Shown here in pieces: positions 55,659 to 64,000 of a DNA stretch of 64,000 nt. A program made the translations under genes and the position numbers. Each line of letters starts with the position of its first letter. The stretch's first letter is position 1. The notes under the pieces were generated by a model. The model saw only the letters and a program-made list of their open reading frames with translations. It ran no database searches and was not told where the DNA came from. Source of the stretch: JAIYDQ01 sp034408855 (GTDB taxonomy: Bacteria > Planctomycetota > Planctomycetia > Pirellulales > Pirellulaceae); the NCBI GenBank assembly GCA_034408855.1, contig JAWXCK010000109.1:5423-69422 (forward strand), given 5' to 3'.

Positions 55659-56796
55659 TTCTTTGCCTCTTCGTCAATATGGAAGCAGCTAGTCGAAGCA
55701 AGAGTCGGGATAATAGACTTATAAGCCATCCCGCATAAAGCAATGCTCCCAAATATATCCCCCAAAGCATCCATTGATCTTCTACTCCCTTCGCCCCGTA
55801 TTCGGCGAGAGGGGTTGGGGGTGATGGGCCATCAGCAGTGAAATCCGTTCCCCTTTGCATCTTCTCAACCGCCGATCGCTCGACAACTTTCAGATTCTGG
55901 AATTTCGTTGTCGTCTCGACATAACTCTGATATTCCGTTGCCGATATCAACTCATCCTCGTTCTCGTCATAAAGTCGAAACTCATTCTTTTGCTTTTGAG
56001 TGGGCGATTTCTTTGCCTTGGCATTCTTCGCGATTGGAAACATCTCTTCGATCGTCAGTTGGCCATCGACATTCAGATCTTTCCTGACGAACGCGATTGC
56101 ACCATTGACCGCCGTTTTCAATCGATGTTCCTCAAGATTGAGCTGGCCATCTCGATTGGTATCGACCACATCAAACCAGCGATCGAAGTATCGTTGCCGG
56201 AGTTCGACATCGGGTTCCGGATTCAACTTTCGTATGAACTCCGTTTTCGAAATCATTCCATCGAAGTCAACGTCATCTAACCGAAAAGCTTTCTCGGGAG
56301 AGCCCGGTTGTTGCACCGTAGTTCGTTTGGCGAACTCATCTTCCGAGAGCCGCATATCGTCGTTTTGATCAGCCAATAAAAACTGACGATGCCGGGGTTT
56401 GCGATTCCCATCCTTTACAAACGTCATAAATTCTTCGTAGTCGAGGAATTTATCATTCGATCGATTCAACGCAGCGAACCAGATTTCATCGGTCGGGTTC
56501 TCTGGAGGAAGCGTCTGGAATTCGAGAAAAGAAATCCGATGATCTCGATCGAGATCATGTTCCTTGAATTGCGTTTGTTGAACCGACTCTTCGTCGGTTC
56601 CAGAAGCCAATGCGACGAATTCGTCTTCCGTCAAAACACCATCTCCGTCGGTGTCCAACGCCTCAAACCGATCTTCAGATTTTTCAGGAATTTCCGTATT
56701 CGGCTCCATATCAGGCACATTGGTTGGTGTTGGCTCCTGCGCCATCGATATCATCGATATCCAAAAGGTACCTAAAAACCAAAACGCAGTCTTCAT
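55648..56796 (-). CDS. EF-hand protein with C-terminal membrane anchor (second copy)
   Basis: This 382-residue protein starts with a signal peptide (MKTAFWFLGTFWISMISMA). It then has about eight EF-hand loops, for example DTDGDGVLTEDEF, DLDRDHRISFLEF, DQNDDMRLSEDEF and DTNRDGQLNLEE. It ends with a transmembrane helix (WGIYLGALLYAGWLISLL). It probably binds calcium outside the membrane. The ATG overlaps the stop of a second EF-hand gene with the same layout, so the pair looks like a tandem duplication. Confidence 0.85.
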   Translation of the reverse strand: MKTAFWFLGTFWISMISMAQEPTPTNVPDMEPNTEIPEKSEDRFEALDTDGDGVLTEDEFVALASGTDEESVQQTQFKEHDLDRDHRISFLEFQTLPPENPTDEIWFAALNRSNDKFLDYEEFMTFVKDGNRKPRHRQFLLADQNDDMRLSEDEFAKRTTVQQPGSPEKAFRLDDVDFDGMISKTEFIRKLNPEPDVELRQRYFDRWFDVVDTNRDGQLNLEEHRLKTAVNGAIAFVRKDLNVDGQLTIEEMFPIAKNAKAKKSPTQKQKNEFRLYDENEDELISATEYQSYVETTTKFQNLKVVERSAVEKMQRGTDFTADGPSPPTPLAEYGAKGVEDQWMLWGIYLGALLYAGWLISLLSRLLLRLAASILTKRQRIEA

Positions 56797-57830
56797 GCGG
56801 GCACCGAACTTTGATCGACGGAATTGTCCGCACTCTTACGCCGCTTCATCAGTTTTCGAACCACAAACCAAACCAAGACAATATCTGCACCGACAATAAG
56901 GTACGTTCCCCAAGACATGGCTCGGTCATAGGTCAATTGCCAAAACCTCTTCCATTTCAAAGAACTATCCCGCCAGACATATTCATTTTTCGACAAGTTC
57001 CCATCGCGATCGCGATCGTACTCGCCAAAGAATCCAGCTTCCTGACTCTTTGCTACCGGTCGCATATTGAATTCGCTTGGTGTCAGCAACCCATCTTTGT
57101 TGCGATCAAGTCCATTAAACATCGCTTCCGGTGTCGGCTTCTTGCCCGGTGTCAGGGAGTATTCCTCCAGTGTCAATTTCCCATCGTGATCGATATCGAA
57201 CATGGTGAACACCTGCTTGGCCTTGGCTCCGTTCTGATTGCTCGCGTACTCTTCTGGAGTCAATCGCCGGTCTTGATCAAAATCCCTCATCCGAAAATCG
57301 ACTTCCGCCGAGAGTTTAGTACCCGGTGCCGGAGTCGAAAGGAACTCGATCTCGGTAAGGCTATCGTTGCAATCCTGATCCATTCGAAAAAACTGTCGCT
57401 GCCGATCCGTTTTAAAACTCCCTACACGTTCTCCTACAAATTCGGCCAAGGAGATCGATGCATTTTTATCTTTGTCGAGGTTAACGAACTCAGCTTTTCT
57501 CTTCTCGGGTGAAGGTGCAGCCGCGTTTTTCTTGGCCCCTTTTCGATACTCTTCAAATGTAAGTAGCTTATCCACATTCTTATCCTTCGCCGCGAACTCT
57601 TCGTCTTTAACCGCTCGCATTTTTCCCATCACGCCGCTAGCAAATTCGTCTTCGGATAGCCGCTTATCCTTATCCAGATCAAGACCCGCAAAGATCGCAT
57701 CTCGATCGAGTTGCTTCTGCTCGAGATTGGCCGATGGCGATGGACTGACTTTGTTTTTCGACTGCCCCAAAGCCAGCTCGGTACCTAAGCAGCATACGAC
57801 CAAAATCATTCCAAACTTGATTCGTCTCAT
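56793..57830 (-). CDS. EF-hand protein with C-terminal membrane anchor (first copy)
   Basis: This protein of about 345 residues has a signal peptide (MRRIKFGMILVVCCLGTELALG) and eight EF-hand-like loops, among them DLDKDKRLSEDEF, DQDCNDSLTEIEF, DIDHDGKLTLEEY and DRNKDGLLTPSEF. A C-terminal transmembrane helix follows (WGTYLIVGADIVLVWFVV). The ATG at 57830 is chosen because the longer frame to 57989 lacks a signal peptide. The 3' end overlaps the next gene by 4 bp. Confidence 0.85.
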   Translation of the reverse strand: MRRIKFGMILVVCCLGTELALGQSKNKVSPSPSANLEQKQLDRDAIFAGLDLDKDKRLSEDEFASGVMGKMRAVKDEEFAAKDKNVDKLLTFEEYRKGAKKNAAAPSPEKRKAEFVNLDKDKNASISLAEFVGERVGSFKTDRQRQFFRMDQDCNDSLTEIEFLSTPAPGTKLSAEVDFRMRDFDQDRRLTPEEYASNQNGAKAKQVFTMFDIDHDGKLTLEEYSLTPGKKPTPEAMFNGLDRNKDGLLTPSEFNMRPVAKSQEAGFFGEYDRDRDGNLSKNEYVWRDSSLKWKRFWQLTYDRAMSWGTYLIVGADIVLVWFVVRKLMKRRKSADNSVDQSSVPA

Positions 57831-57985
57831 AATCTCGCCTCTCAAAACACCGCCCAACCACACGATTGAATTACATTCTATCAAAGTCGAAATCCGACAG
57901 CACAAGCCGCTCCCTATTTTTTTCCCTGAGCCGTCGGCGCTAGCCGCGGGCCGATTCTCCCACTGTGCCGTCGATGGCGTCAACC

Positions 57986-58954
57986 TCACTCTAACGCTTG
58001 CTCCACCGCGTCGCCTTTTCCCATACTTCCGAGGGCTCGGAGCGTTTCTTCGCTTGTATCGTTGGACAAGAACTTAATCGCACCGTCTGCCAGTACAAAT
58101 TGAGCACCACCTACATGATGACTGCCTGCTTGCTCGAAATGTTCTTTATTGATCCCTTCGCATTTGCCGTCGGGGCACGTCGAAAAATGGGTCGATACGC
58201 CACCCACTGCCCAACCATCAAAACTGGTCGTCACAAACGTTCCTTTATCAAGTCGCTGTACTTCACCGGCAAGGATCGTATTGGATAGCCCATCGACAAA
58301 CGCTGACAGCGGGGTTGCAACATTATTGCCGAAAGCACCGCGTGTATCACTCATCGAGCGATTCCCAGTAGTGACGAGCCAGAACTCATGTCGACCACAA
58401 TTGTGATATCCATTGACGGCACCGATGCAGCCACCATAGTCATTGCCACCCGAATACCAACCTGCGAACATGATCTGCGAATTCATCACCCGATTGCGTC
58501 GTGACGGGCAATAGTAAAGCGGAATATTTTTGGAGGCCACCGCTTTGTTTCCTACGACACTCGTTTTGAAATCCCATTCGTTAAAAAGATTGGTTTGTTC
58601 GATCTGCGGGAGGATTGCAAGCATCCAGCTTGTCCCTTGCATACCGGCACCGAGTTCAGCTTCGCGAACCACATCGATAGCTTTGAAAGCCGTCCCGCTA
58701 TTGCATACAGGCGTGACGGCCGGTGTTCGATTCGTCAACGAGCCCGCAGGCAAGAATTTGTGCGCTGATTCATAGCTCAGCAGCGCCACTCCAATCTGCC
58801 GCAAGCTACTCGCGCATTGTGTGCGTCTGGCCGCCTCTCGCGCCGACTGCACGGCCGGCAACGTCAGCCCCACAAGAACCCCAATAATCGATATCACCGC
58901 CAGCAACTCGATCAACGTAAAGCCCAATCGCTCCTGATTTTTCAATGTCAACAT
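57986..58954 (-). CDS. DUF1559 pseudopilin-like protein
   Basis: This protein of about 322 residues has a canonical prepilin leader and helix (RLGFTLIELLAVISIIGVL, AVQSAREAARRTQC) and the C-terminal His-x9-Asp-Gly signature (SHHVGGAQFVLADGAIKF). It is a typical planctomycete DUF1559 protein. The start at 58954 (MLTLKNQERLGF) fits the short leader. The open frame reaches 58981. It lies between the thioredoxin-like gene and the EF-hand pair. Confidence 0.9.
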   Translation of the reverse strand: MLTLKNQERLGFTLIELLAVISIIGVLVGLTLPAVQSAREAARRTQCASSLRQIGVALLSYESAHKFLPAGSLTNRTPAVTPVCNSGTAFKAIDVVREAELGAGMQGTSWMLAILPQIEQTNLFNEWDFKTSVVGNKAVASKNIPLYYCPSRRNRVMNSQIMFAGWYSGGNDYGGCIGAVNGYHNCGRHEFWLVTTGNRSMSDTRGAFGNNVATPLSAFVDGLSNTILAGEVQRLDKGTFVTTSFDGWAVGGVSTHFSTCPDGKCEGINKEHFEQAGSHHVGGAQFVLADGAIKFLSNDTSEETLRALGSMGKGDAVEQALE

Positions 58955-58990
58955 CGATCTAATCCCCACACATCCGAACAACCAAATCCC

Positions 58991-60001
58991 CTATTCCCTA
59001 TTGCGCATTCCCTCATCCCTCAACCCCAACACAAACTGCTCTGCCTCCTCGCCATCTTTCGCGGCAACCACTGTTCCATCATCGATAAGAAACGCAGCCG
59101 GACTAGCCACAAACGGCTCGCCGTCCGTTCCCCAATCGATCGTTGATGAAGTAGTAAACTCGAGTTCAATCTTACCCTCGAGAACTGGCCATGCGTTGCT
59201 ACCAGCGACCATCGTTAAAACGCCAAACGATTTAGAGCTCCACTCAACGCCAGCAAGCTTCGCCACCAGTTCTCGACAATGCTCACAGTCCTTTCGCACG
59301 ATCAGCACCAGCCATTTCCCCTTACCAGTTTTACTGACCGCAGCATACTTCGCAACCCTTAGCGGCCAATTATTCCCAACCAATTCGTCCGCCAGCAGAT
59401 ATCGAATCCGCTCACCCACGACAGACTCGTTCGCAGGAATCGCAGCCAAGCCAACGCCGATCATCGACGCCGCCATTCCTATGACAATCGCAAAAACATT
59501 CTGTCGCTGTCGCATCTCACTGTACGCCACGTTTAACCAGCTGCTACCATCCGGCAATTTTAGCGAATCTGATTCGCTCGACCGCCAATATTTTCGCGTC
59601 ACGAAAAGAGCGCATAGAACATCGACATCGATCGGCAAGCTCAACCAATTCAACGGTGTCGAACCAAAGCATCCGCAGTCCGTCTTCGTAATCCAACTCC
59701 ACAACGCAATCGGCGTAAAGACCGAAAACAATCCGACAGCACCCCACCACGACGCCCAACGTCTCGCCAAAACCAAAAACGCAATCGCAAACGCTTCAAT
59801 CCCGATTGCTGAATACAATATAAACTCGTTCGCAAGCAACGACTCACCCGCAAGCAACAGTGTTTTGAATCGAATCTTGGAAGCCACGGAAAAAAGAAGA
59901 ATACAGACGATCGCAACACGAGCGAGGTAGAGTGTGACACTTGAAAGCGTTCGAACATGAACTAACTCAAAATTCTTCATTCCGTCGATGAAGGAAGCCA
60001 T
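58991..60001 (-). CDS. MauE/DoxX-like membrane protein with thioredoxin-like domain
   Basis: This protein of about 336 residues has an N-terminal four-helix membrane part of the MauE/DoxX type (ARVAIVCILLFSVASKI, TDCGCFG). Its C-terminal thioredoxin-like domain has a CEHC active-site motif (LIVRKDCEHCREL). It probably moves electrons or helps disulfide formation in exported proteins. Such genes often sit with DUF1559 genes in planctomycetes. The ATG at 60001 follows GGAG. The open frame extends to 60112. It is the first gene of the minus-strand surface operon. Confidence 0.75.
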   Translation of the reverse strand: MASFIDGMKNFELVHVRTLSSVTLYLARVAIVCILLFSVASKIRFKTLLLAGESLLANEFILYSAIGIEAFAIAFLVLARRWASWWGAVGLFSVFTPIALWSWITKTDCGCFGSTPLNWLSLPIDVDVLCALFVTRKYWRSSESDSLKLPDGSSWLNVAYSEMRQRQNVFAIVIGMAASMIGVGLAAIPANESVVGERIRYLLADELVGNNWPLRVAKYAAVSKTGKGKWLVLIVRKDCEHCRELVAKLAGVEWSSKSFGVLTMVAGSNAWPVLEGKIELEFTTSSTIDWGTDGEPFVASPAAFLIDDGTVVAAKDGEEAEQFVLGLRDEGMRNRE

Positions 60002-60329
60002 TACTCCGGGAATCCTCAATAAAAAATTTGCATCAGGACGACCAATTGCCGCTATATTACCTAGGGCATCAACTGACGAACTATACCGCGGAGCGAACAC
60101 GTCGACTAACATTGTTCAAGTAGGCCGATACGCTGTGGTTGTTGTTGGGCGGCGATTCTAGCATGGCGGCGCGGGTTTTGGCAACTAAGTAATTTTCGAT
60201 GGGCGAGTTGTCCGGGCGAGTCGGCTCGGCCGATTTAGTGGGGCATTCTTTGATTGTGCTGCGCTATTGGACTCTGGTTCTTCTTGCCAAGTCCCGGTTG
60301 GTGGCCACTTTCATTAAGGATGCGCTCTC
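60002..60329. other. Intergenic region upstream of the surface operon
   Basis: About 330 bp without a supported gene. It contains the promoter for the DUF1559/EF-hand operon on the minus strand and the left edge of mobile-element debris on the other side. Confidence 0.35.
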
Positions 60330-60515
60330 ATGCCGGCCAAAACTCCCAAAAACCTTTCTCCGCTTGCCGAAAAGATGCGACAAGATATTTAGCTTGCCGG
60401 TCTCGCCCAGCGTACATTCGATTCCTATCCGCGACAGGTTCGCAAGTTTGCTGTATTTATCCATCGTTCGCCGGAACCGAAACCGATCTGCGCCGGTGTC
60501 TTGGTTCAACGGTAA
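60330..60515 (+). pseudogene. N-terminal fragment of a tyrosine recombinase
   Basis: Reading from the ATG gives LSPLAEKMRQDI, an in-frame TAG, then LAGLAQRTFDSY and VRKFAVFIHRSPE. This is the SAM-like core-binding domain of a tyrosine-type integrase. The in-frame stop and the loss of everything beyond about 60 codons make it a remnant. Its C-terminal part appears to lie on the far side of the IS3 element at 62240-62540. Confidence 0.6.
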
Positions 60516-60742
60516 ATGGAATTTCGAGCGTTCGAATTAACGGACAAAAAATACAAGAAGTGGAAACGTTTTCGCACTTCGCGGCGTAGGTTTAGCGCAT
60601 ATTGGTTAAAGTTAGAAGTGAAGGGAGTGGCCATGGCTGACCACCCTCTTCTAACTTCAACCCTTGCATCGGCGCTCGGGTCGCTCCTCAGCGTTGCCTT
60701 ATCCTCCGTGCAAGTTCTTTCGTTGTAGTCGCTCGTCGACGA

Positions 60743-61660
60743 CTATGCAACTTGTTTTTCACGCAAGCGTTTGGCTTGACGTCGCTCGCGAGCTTCTTCG
60801 AGTTTGCGATCGCGTTCTTCACCGATAACTGCGCTCAAACCGGTCAAGCAATCGGCAGGCGTGACATAACCTATCGCGCTGAGCAAGCGTACCGTGTTGT
60901 AATGAAGAACGTATCGGTCTACGCGCTTCTCGGCTTCTTCCTTTGTCGCTGGGCAACTTGGTCGGATGCATTCTTGTTTGATCGAGCCATGCCATCGCTC
61001 AAGCTTGCCATTGCTTTGCGGATAGTACGGACTCGTTCGTACATGCGTCAGGTTGTAGACGCGAATGAACTCTTTGAAGTCTTTCGCGATAAATTGAGGG
61101 CCGTTGTCGCTGATGATTCGCGGCGTAACACCGGGATGTTTCTCGATCGCCTTGGCAATCACCAGCTCGATGTCAAACTCTTTCATCGTGTCGCGAATTT
61201 CCCAATGAACGATGTATCGACTGAAGCCGTCGAGCACTGAAATAAGGAAGTAAAATGTCCCTCCGAGATTGAGGTAACTGATGTCAATATGCCAATGCAT
61301 ATGGATTTTTGTTGGTTGAACGAAGCCTGTGCCTTTCTTGCTGGGCGAATTATTCTTGCGGTCCAAACGCCCAGCGGCCTTCAGAACACGATAGGTTGTA
61401 CTTGGGCTGACGGCGACAACATCGTCGTCAAGCATCATAAACGTCATACGTCGATAGCCTTCCAACGAGTGTTTATCGTGGTAGTCAAGGATGGCTTGTT
61501 TCTCCCATTCTTCGAGCCACCAATCACGCGGTATTTTTCCGTTGTGGCTATTGGCTTTTCCGTAACGTTTCTTCCACGTGTGATACTTGCTGGTTTTTAA
61601 TCGAGCCCAGTCAAGCAATTTTATGCATGAAATCTCCGCACGCTCCGTCCAATAGTTCAT
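60743..61660 (-). CDS. IS3-family transposase OrfB (DDE integrase core)
   Basis: This frame of 305 residues has the rve catalytic residues: Asp in HIDISYLN, Asp in ISDNGPQF and Glu in NGKLERWHGSIK. An HTH_21-like segment precedes them (LEGYRRMTFMMLDDD). The frame stays open upstream into the end of OrfA. There, an A7 run (61726-61732, T7 on the plus strand) permits the -1 frameshift typical of IS3 elements. The working transposase is therefore probably the OrfAB fusion. All three catalytic residues are present, so the element may be active. Confidence 0.88.
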   Translation of the reverse strand: MNYWTERAEISCIKLLDWARLKTSKYHTWKKRYGKANSHNGKIPRDWWLEEWEKQAILDYHDKHSLEGYRRMTFMMLDDDVVAVSPSTTYRVLKAAGRLDRKNNSPSKKGTGFVQPTKIHMHWHIDISYLNLGGTFYFLISVLDGFSRYIVHWEIRDTMKEFDIELVIAKAIEKHPGVTPRIISDNGPQFIAKDFKEFIRVYNLTHVRTSPYYPQSNGKLERWHGSIKQECIRPSCPATKEEAEKRVDRYVLHYNTVRLLSAIGYVTPADCLTGLSAVIGEERDRKLEEARERRQAKRLREKQVA

Positions 61661-61707
61661 GTAGTCGACGATGGAATCGCGAACGTCGTGGGGGACCCAA
61701 ACGCCTT

Positions 61708-62046
61708 CTAGAGGTCCCCATTGGCTTTTTTTGCTTTGACGTTCTCCTCCATCAATTCGGAAATAACTTCGTTCTTTTGAACAAGCTTCTCTTGCAGACG
61801 TTTAATCTGCTTTTCTTTGAGATCCTCAGCCTTGGCCGCCAAACGTTTGGAAGCCTTGGCACCTCGATCGGTTTTCTCGAAGGTTCGATCGGCTTGGTCA
61901 ATAACCATCGTGACCCATTGATAGATTTGAGTTGGCTGAATGGACAGCTCCTCGGCCAGCGAGCTGACCGGCACTTTGTCTTTGAGATGCCGCCTTACGA
62001 TGTCGGCCTTCTGCTGAGGGGTAAAATTTCTTCGATTCTTGGACAT
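61708..62046 (-). CDS. IS3-family transposase OrfA
   Basis: A 112-residue protein with a helix-turn-helix of the transposase-8 type (FTPQQKADIVRRHL, VSSLAEELSIQPTQIYQWV) and a leucine-zipper-like helix (KEKQIKRLQEKLVQKNEVI) for multimerisation. A strong AGGAGG site precedes the ATG. The A7 slippery run near its end allows fusion to OrfB. Confidence 0.88.
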   Translation of the reverse strand: MSKNRRNFTPQQKADIVRRHLKDKVPVSSLAEELSIQPTQIYQWVTMVIDQADRTFEKTDRGAKASKRLAAKAEDLKEKQIKRLQEKLVQKNEVISELMEENVKAKKANGDL

Positions 62047-62239
62047 GGAATACCTCCTGGGATTGGATTATGTTAATCCAAATCTCCGAAATTCCATTTC
62101 CTAGAGGAGCAAGACACTACATCAAGAACGATTGCAATTCGACCCCTTCGTCGATGAACGTCGCATACTGCGCTATCAAGTACTTCTAATCCAAAACTTG
62201 CTCGCTAAATTGGAAAGCTCTCAAAAATCCACGCGTGCA

Positions 62240-62540
62240 ACGTGAACTCAAACTTCCTACGGTTATTAATGTTGGTGGAGTAAGACTCTTATATAACTCG
62301 GTCCGAAAGTTCTCGATGTACGTCTTCTTTACCACCGTCTACATGCTGGGACTACGACTCAAAAAAACAATCTTATTCGCCTCGCAGACATCGATTCCAA
62401 ACGTATGCTCGTTCACGTCCGAGGTGGTAAGGGGCCAAGGATCGCTATGTCCCACTGCCGCCTGTCTTATGTCAGCTTTTGCGTAAGAACTGGACGACGC
62501 ATCGCAATCCGATTCGGATCTTTCCTTTGGCACGCAGTCG
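62240..62540 (+). pseudogene. Tyrosine recombinase catalytic-domain remnant
   Basis: In shifting frames one can read ELKLPTVINVGGVRLL, FFTTVYMLGLRLKK, MLVHVRGGKGP and, one frame on, KDRYVPLPPVLCQLLRKNW and THRNPIRIFPL. These are the usual landmarks of the catalytic domain of a tyrosine integrase up to its middle. The frameshift after GKGP and the loss of the His-x-x-Arg and Tyr end make it dead. It is probably the rest of the gene whose start is at 60330. Confidence 0.65.
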
Positions 62541-62543
62541 GAG

Positions 62544-62687
62544 AGTGGCAGCCGCTTCGTCGAACGGATCTTCAGTGTGATGGGCACATGCCGGCTACAA
62601 AAACGCAATGCATTCGAATACCTTGTTCAAGCCATCCAAGCAAGGCTCTCAAACCAACCCGCTCCTCAAATCCTCCCCGCCCCGTGA
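62544..62687 (+). pseudogene. IS66-family transposase C-terminal remnant
   Basis: The 47 codons SGSRFVERIFSVMGTCRLQ then KRNAFEYLVQAIQARLSNQ and a Pro-rich end match the extreme C-terminus of IS66 TnpC proteins. Nothing else of the transposase is present. The fragment joins directly to the integrase remnant, which marks an old rearrangement. Confidence 0.7.
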
Positions 62688-62760
62688 ACGGTTACGACGC
62701 AAAACCGCAAACTTCGTCAGCTAGCTATACTTATGCAGATTGGGATCGCACCCCAAATGA

Positions 62761-63822
62761 CTACGTTTTACTCTTAACGTATTTGCGCCACCCGATAACA
62801 ACTATTACCGTAACGATAAGAAATAAATTAGTGTAAACGATCAGCTCCAGATATCGCGACGGAGTCCGCACTAGAGTGGTCCCATCCTTTTTTTTCATGG
62901 CATTTGGCGCATCAGCTCTACCAGTGACACGTTCAAGTAATGGTTCACTACCGGTTTTATTGACCACAAACACGCCATCTGGTAAATCCAGTCCCTCATC
63001 CGTAAATGCATCACGACTTATTTCCTCGTTAACCATTTTCCAGTCGACCGAGTACACAGTGCTTGTCAGGGCTGGTCCCGCATAATTCTCGCATTCAATT
63101 ACTTGAGGAACATATATTCCTTCACGAATTTCAAGAATTGACGTTTTGACAAAATTCACCGGACTGCCCCAATCCGCATCCTCAGACTGTCCAAAAGCGT
63201 CAACGTATTCAACAGGAAGTGCTCCCTTTGAACGATCAAACGTAATTCGAGTAATGGCCGGTACATCCGGACTACTCGGCGTGAACAGCAAGGAAACGAA
63301 TTCACTGCTCTGCAAATTGCTAGGAGATTGCGTAATCGACACCTGGTAAGTTTCAATTACCGGGATCAGGTCTGACAATTTTGAACCAAAATCAAGAGCT
63401 TCGACTCCCGCGAACATCGCGCCCCAAATGTCTACTGACATTGACGCTACCTTTGTAGAATCAAATTTCCCATTCTTTTTCGTTACAAGACGTGAATTCT
63501 CGTTGTAAATTAGATATTCGTTGGGCGTCTGTATCCAAGTCGTCCAATTTCGATTTGGAATCCGTGACTTCGTACGCGACTTTTCGGATATCCTATCCAG
63601 CAAACATTTGAACTCAAAGCGTTGAGCAACCTCCTCATCATGCCGCCTGTCAACGACTATAGTATACGACGCAGTTGTAACTTGCTCATTGGTTACAAGA
63701 AATTGATCCCATATAATGCGCGCTTCTGGACTAAATTGTCCTGCGGTCGCAAACGACGCCATGAAACTTGCCCGAAGAATGGACAAACAGAAGAACTGAA
63801 TACTAAGAACATATTTTTTCAT
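62761..63822 (-). CDS. Secreted hypothetical protein with C-terminal membrane helix
   Basis: This protein of about 353 residues has a signal peptide (MKKYVLSIQFFCLSILRASF) and a C-terminal transmembrane helix (LIVYTNLFLIVTVIVVIGW) followed by a short basic tail. The extracellular part is beta-rich and resembles other planctomycete proteins of unknown function. The layout is like that of 51695-53104. The ATG at 63822 is preferred over a GTG two codons upstream. The gene ends just beyond the IS66 remnant. Confidence 0.7.
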   Translation of the reverse strand: MKKYVLSIQFFCLSILRASFMASFATAGQFSPEARIIWDQFLVTNEQVTTASYTIVVDRRHDEEVAQRFEFKCLLDRISEKSRTKSRIPNRNWTTWIQTPNEYLIYNENSRLVTKKNGKFDSTKVASMSVDIWGAMFAGVEALDFGSKLSDLIPVIETYQVSITQSPSNLQSSEFVSLLFTPSSPDVPAITRITFDRSKGALPVEYVDAFGQSEDADWGSPVNFVKTSILEIREGIYVPQVIECENYAGPALTSTVYSVDWKMVNEEISRDAFTDEGLDLPDGVFVVNKTGSEPLLERVTGRADAPNAMKKKDGTTLVRTPSRYLELIVYTNLFLIVTVIVVIGWRKYVKSKT

Positions 63823-63939
63823 TGGCACTGCACTTTAGGCAAACAATTGTAGCGTGATTTTTCGATTGCTCTTGCAAAAAAAATGGCTCTGAAGGGATAA
63901 TGTGGTTGCTAAAAGACACCAAACCCAGGAGAGCCAAGG

Positions 63940-64000
63940 ATGGCAAAGCGTAAACGATCCCCGAAGCCACCGCAACTTCAACATGGCGAAAAATCGACGC
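63940..64000 (+). CDS. Start of a gene cut by the window edge
   Basis: An ATG preceded by AGGAGAG opens a basic sequence (MAKRKRSPKPPQLQHGEKST) that runs off the window. Too little is visible to assign a family. The basic start and the neighbouring element remnants make a transposase or DNA-binding protein possible. Confidence 0.5.
   Translation, partial: MAKRKRSPKPPQLQHGEKST

Larger units (their letters stand above)
60724..62121 (-). mobile_element. IS3-family insertion sequence
   Basis: This element of about 1.4 kb carries two transposase frames on the minus strand. Suggested ends are TGTAGTCGCTCG on the left and the complement of TGTAGTGTCTTG on the right, which are imperfect inverted repeats. 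No clear target duplication was found. It probably inserted into or beside a decaying tyrosine recombinase gene. Confidence 0.75.

Noticed and set aside
60199..60540. Open frames on both strands left of the IS3 element
   Set aside because: The recombinase remnant explains the coding-like signal in a third frame. The other frames are shadows.
1..64000. CRISPR arrays and tRNA genes
   Set aside because: No regularly spaced short repeats and no cloverleaf-like sequence with a T-loop motif were noticed on either strand.

Overview
The window looks like a chromosomal segment of a planctomycete, probably Pirellulales-like. The reasons are two DUF1559 pseudopilin-like proteins, proteins packed with EF-hands, a dockerin-bearing vanadium haloperoxidase, a PEP-CTERM serine protease, and a MauE/DoxX-thioredoxin protein beside the DUF1559 genes. 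The assignment is by family content only. Most of the window is accessory DNA: a defence and conflict island bracketed by a duplicated small element, followed by an ordinary planctomycete surface-protein operon and a graveyard of mobile elements.

Layout. 0.7-3.2 kb: haloperoxidase and a DIP1984-family protein. 3.5-9.4 kb: a PstI/BsuBI-type restriction-modification pair, a three-gene cassette ending in an XRE-ImmA/IrrE protein, and an AlbA_2 (Schlafen-like) protein. 9.4-14.7 kb: copy A of a 0.77-kb repeat (Zn-ribbon gene plus an overlapping small ORF), a frameshifted CHASE2 gene, a Flp-like pilin, a PEP-CTERM trypsin, a small XRE regulator, and a truncated copy of a basic protein with a tiny membrane partner. 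14.9-18.1 kb: a hydrolase / M17-N-like / CHAT fusion. 18.3-24.5 kb: a nine-gene operon (acyl-carrier-like protein, XRE, ImmA/IrrE, thymidylate-synthase-like, aGPT-Pplase/hmdU-kinase-helical-type, membrane-anchored dCTP-deaminase-like, MazG, TIR, Nmad2).

24.8-29.7 kb: a TIR-NACHT-HEAT protein and a stand-alone TIR protein. 44.5-29.8 kb on the minus strand: an eight-gene array of a CxxCH protein, CDA-fold deaminase, trypsin-NUC nuclease fusion, metzincin protease, TIR-(VMAP-C-like) protein, MoxR ATPase, vWA(SAV_2336-like)-TPR-TIR protein and TIR-TIR-SLOG protein. This resembles the MoxR-vWA-VMAP ternary conflict systems predicted from gene neighbourhoods, with several effector types side by side. 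45.0-48.1 kb: copy B of the 0.77-kb repeat, then on the minus strand a long hairpin-rich non-coding tract, a basic protein with a degenerate Y1-transposase-like look, and a 4-bp-overlapping 37-aa membrane peptide. 48.4-51.7 kb: small hypothetical genes and remnants. 60.0-51.7 kb on the minus strand: DUF1559, EF-hand and esterase genes with overlapping ends. 60.3-62.7 kb: a decayed tyrosine recombinase split by an IS3 element, joined to an IS66 remnant. 62.8-64 kb: a secreted hypothetical protein and the start of a further gene.

Inferred function. The 18.3-24.5 kb operon combines enzymes that make, hydrolyse or bind modified pyrimidine nucleotides with a TIR effector and an XRE/ImmA regulatory pair. 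It could be a nucleotide-based anti-phage system. The 29.8-44.5 kb array combines an AAA+ MoxR/vWA switch with proteases, a nuclease, a deaminase and TIR domains, which suits NTP-dependent effector release. The direct 0.77-kb repeats at 9.4 and 45.0 kb could let the whole 35-kb island be lost or amplified by recombination. No tRNA, rRNA or CRISPR array was recognised.
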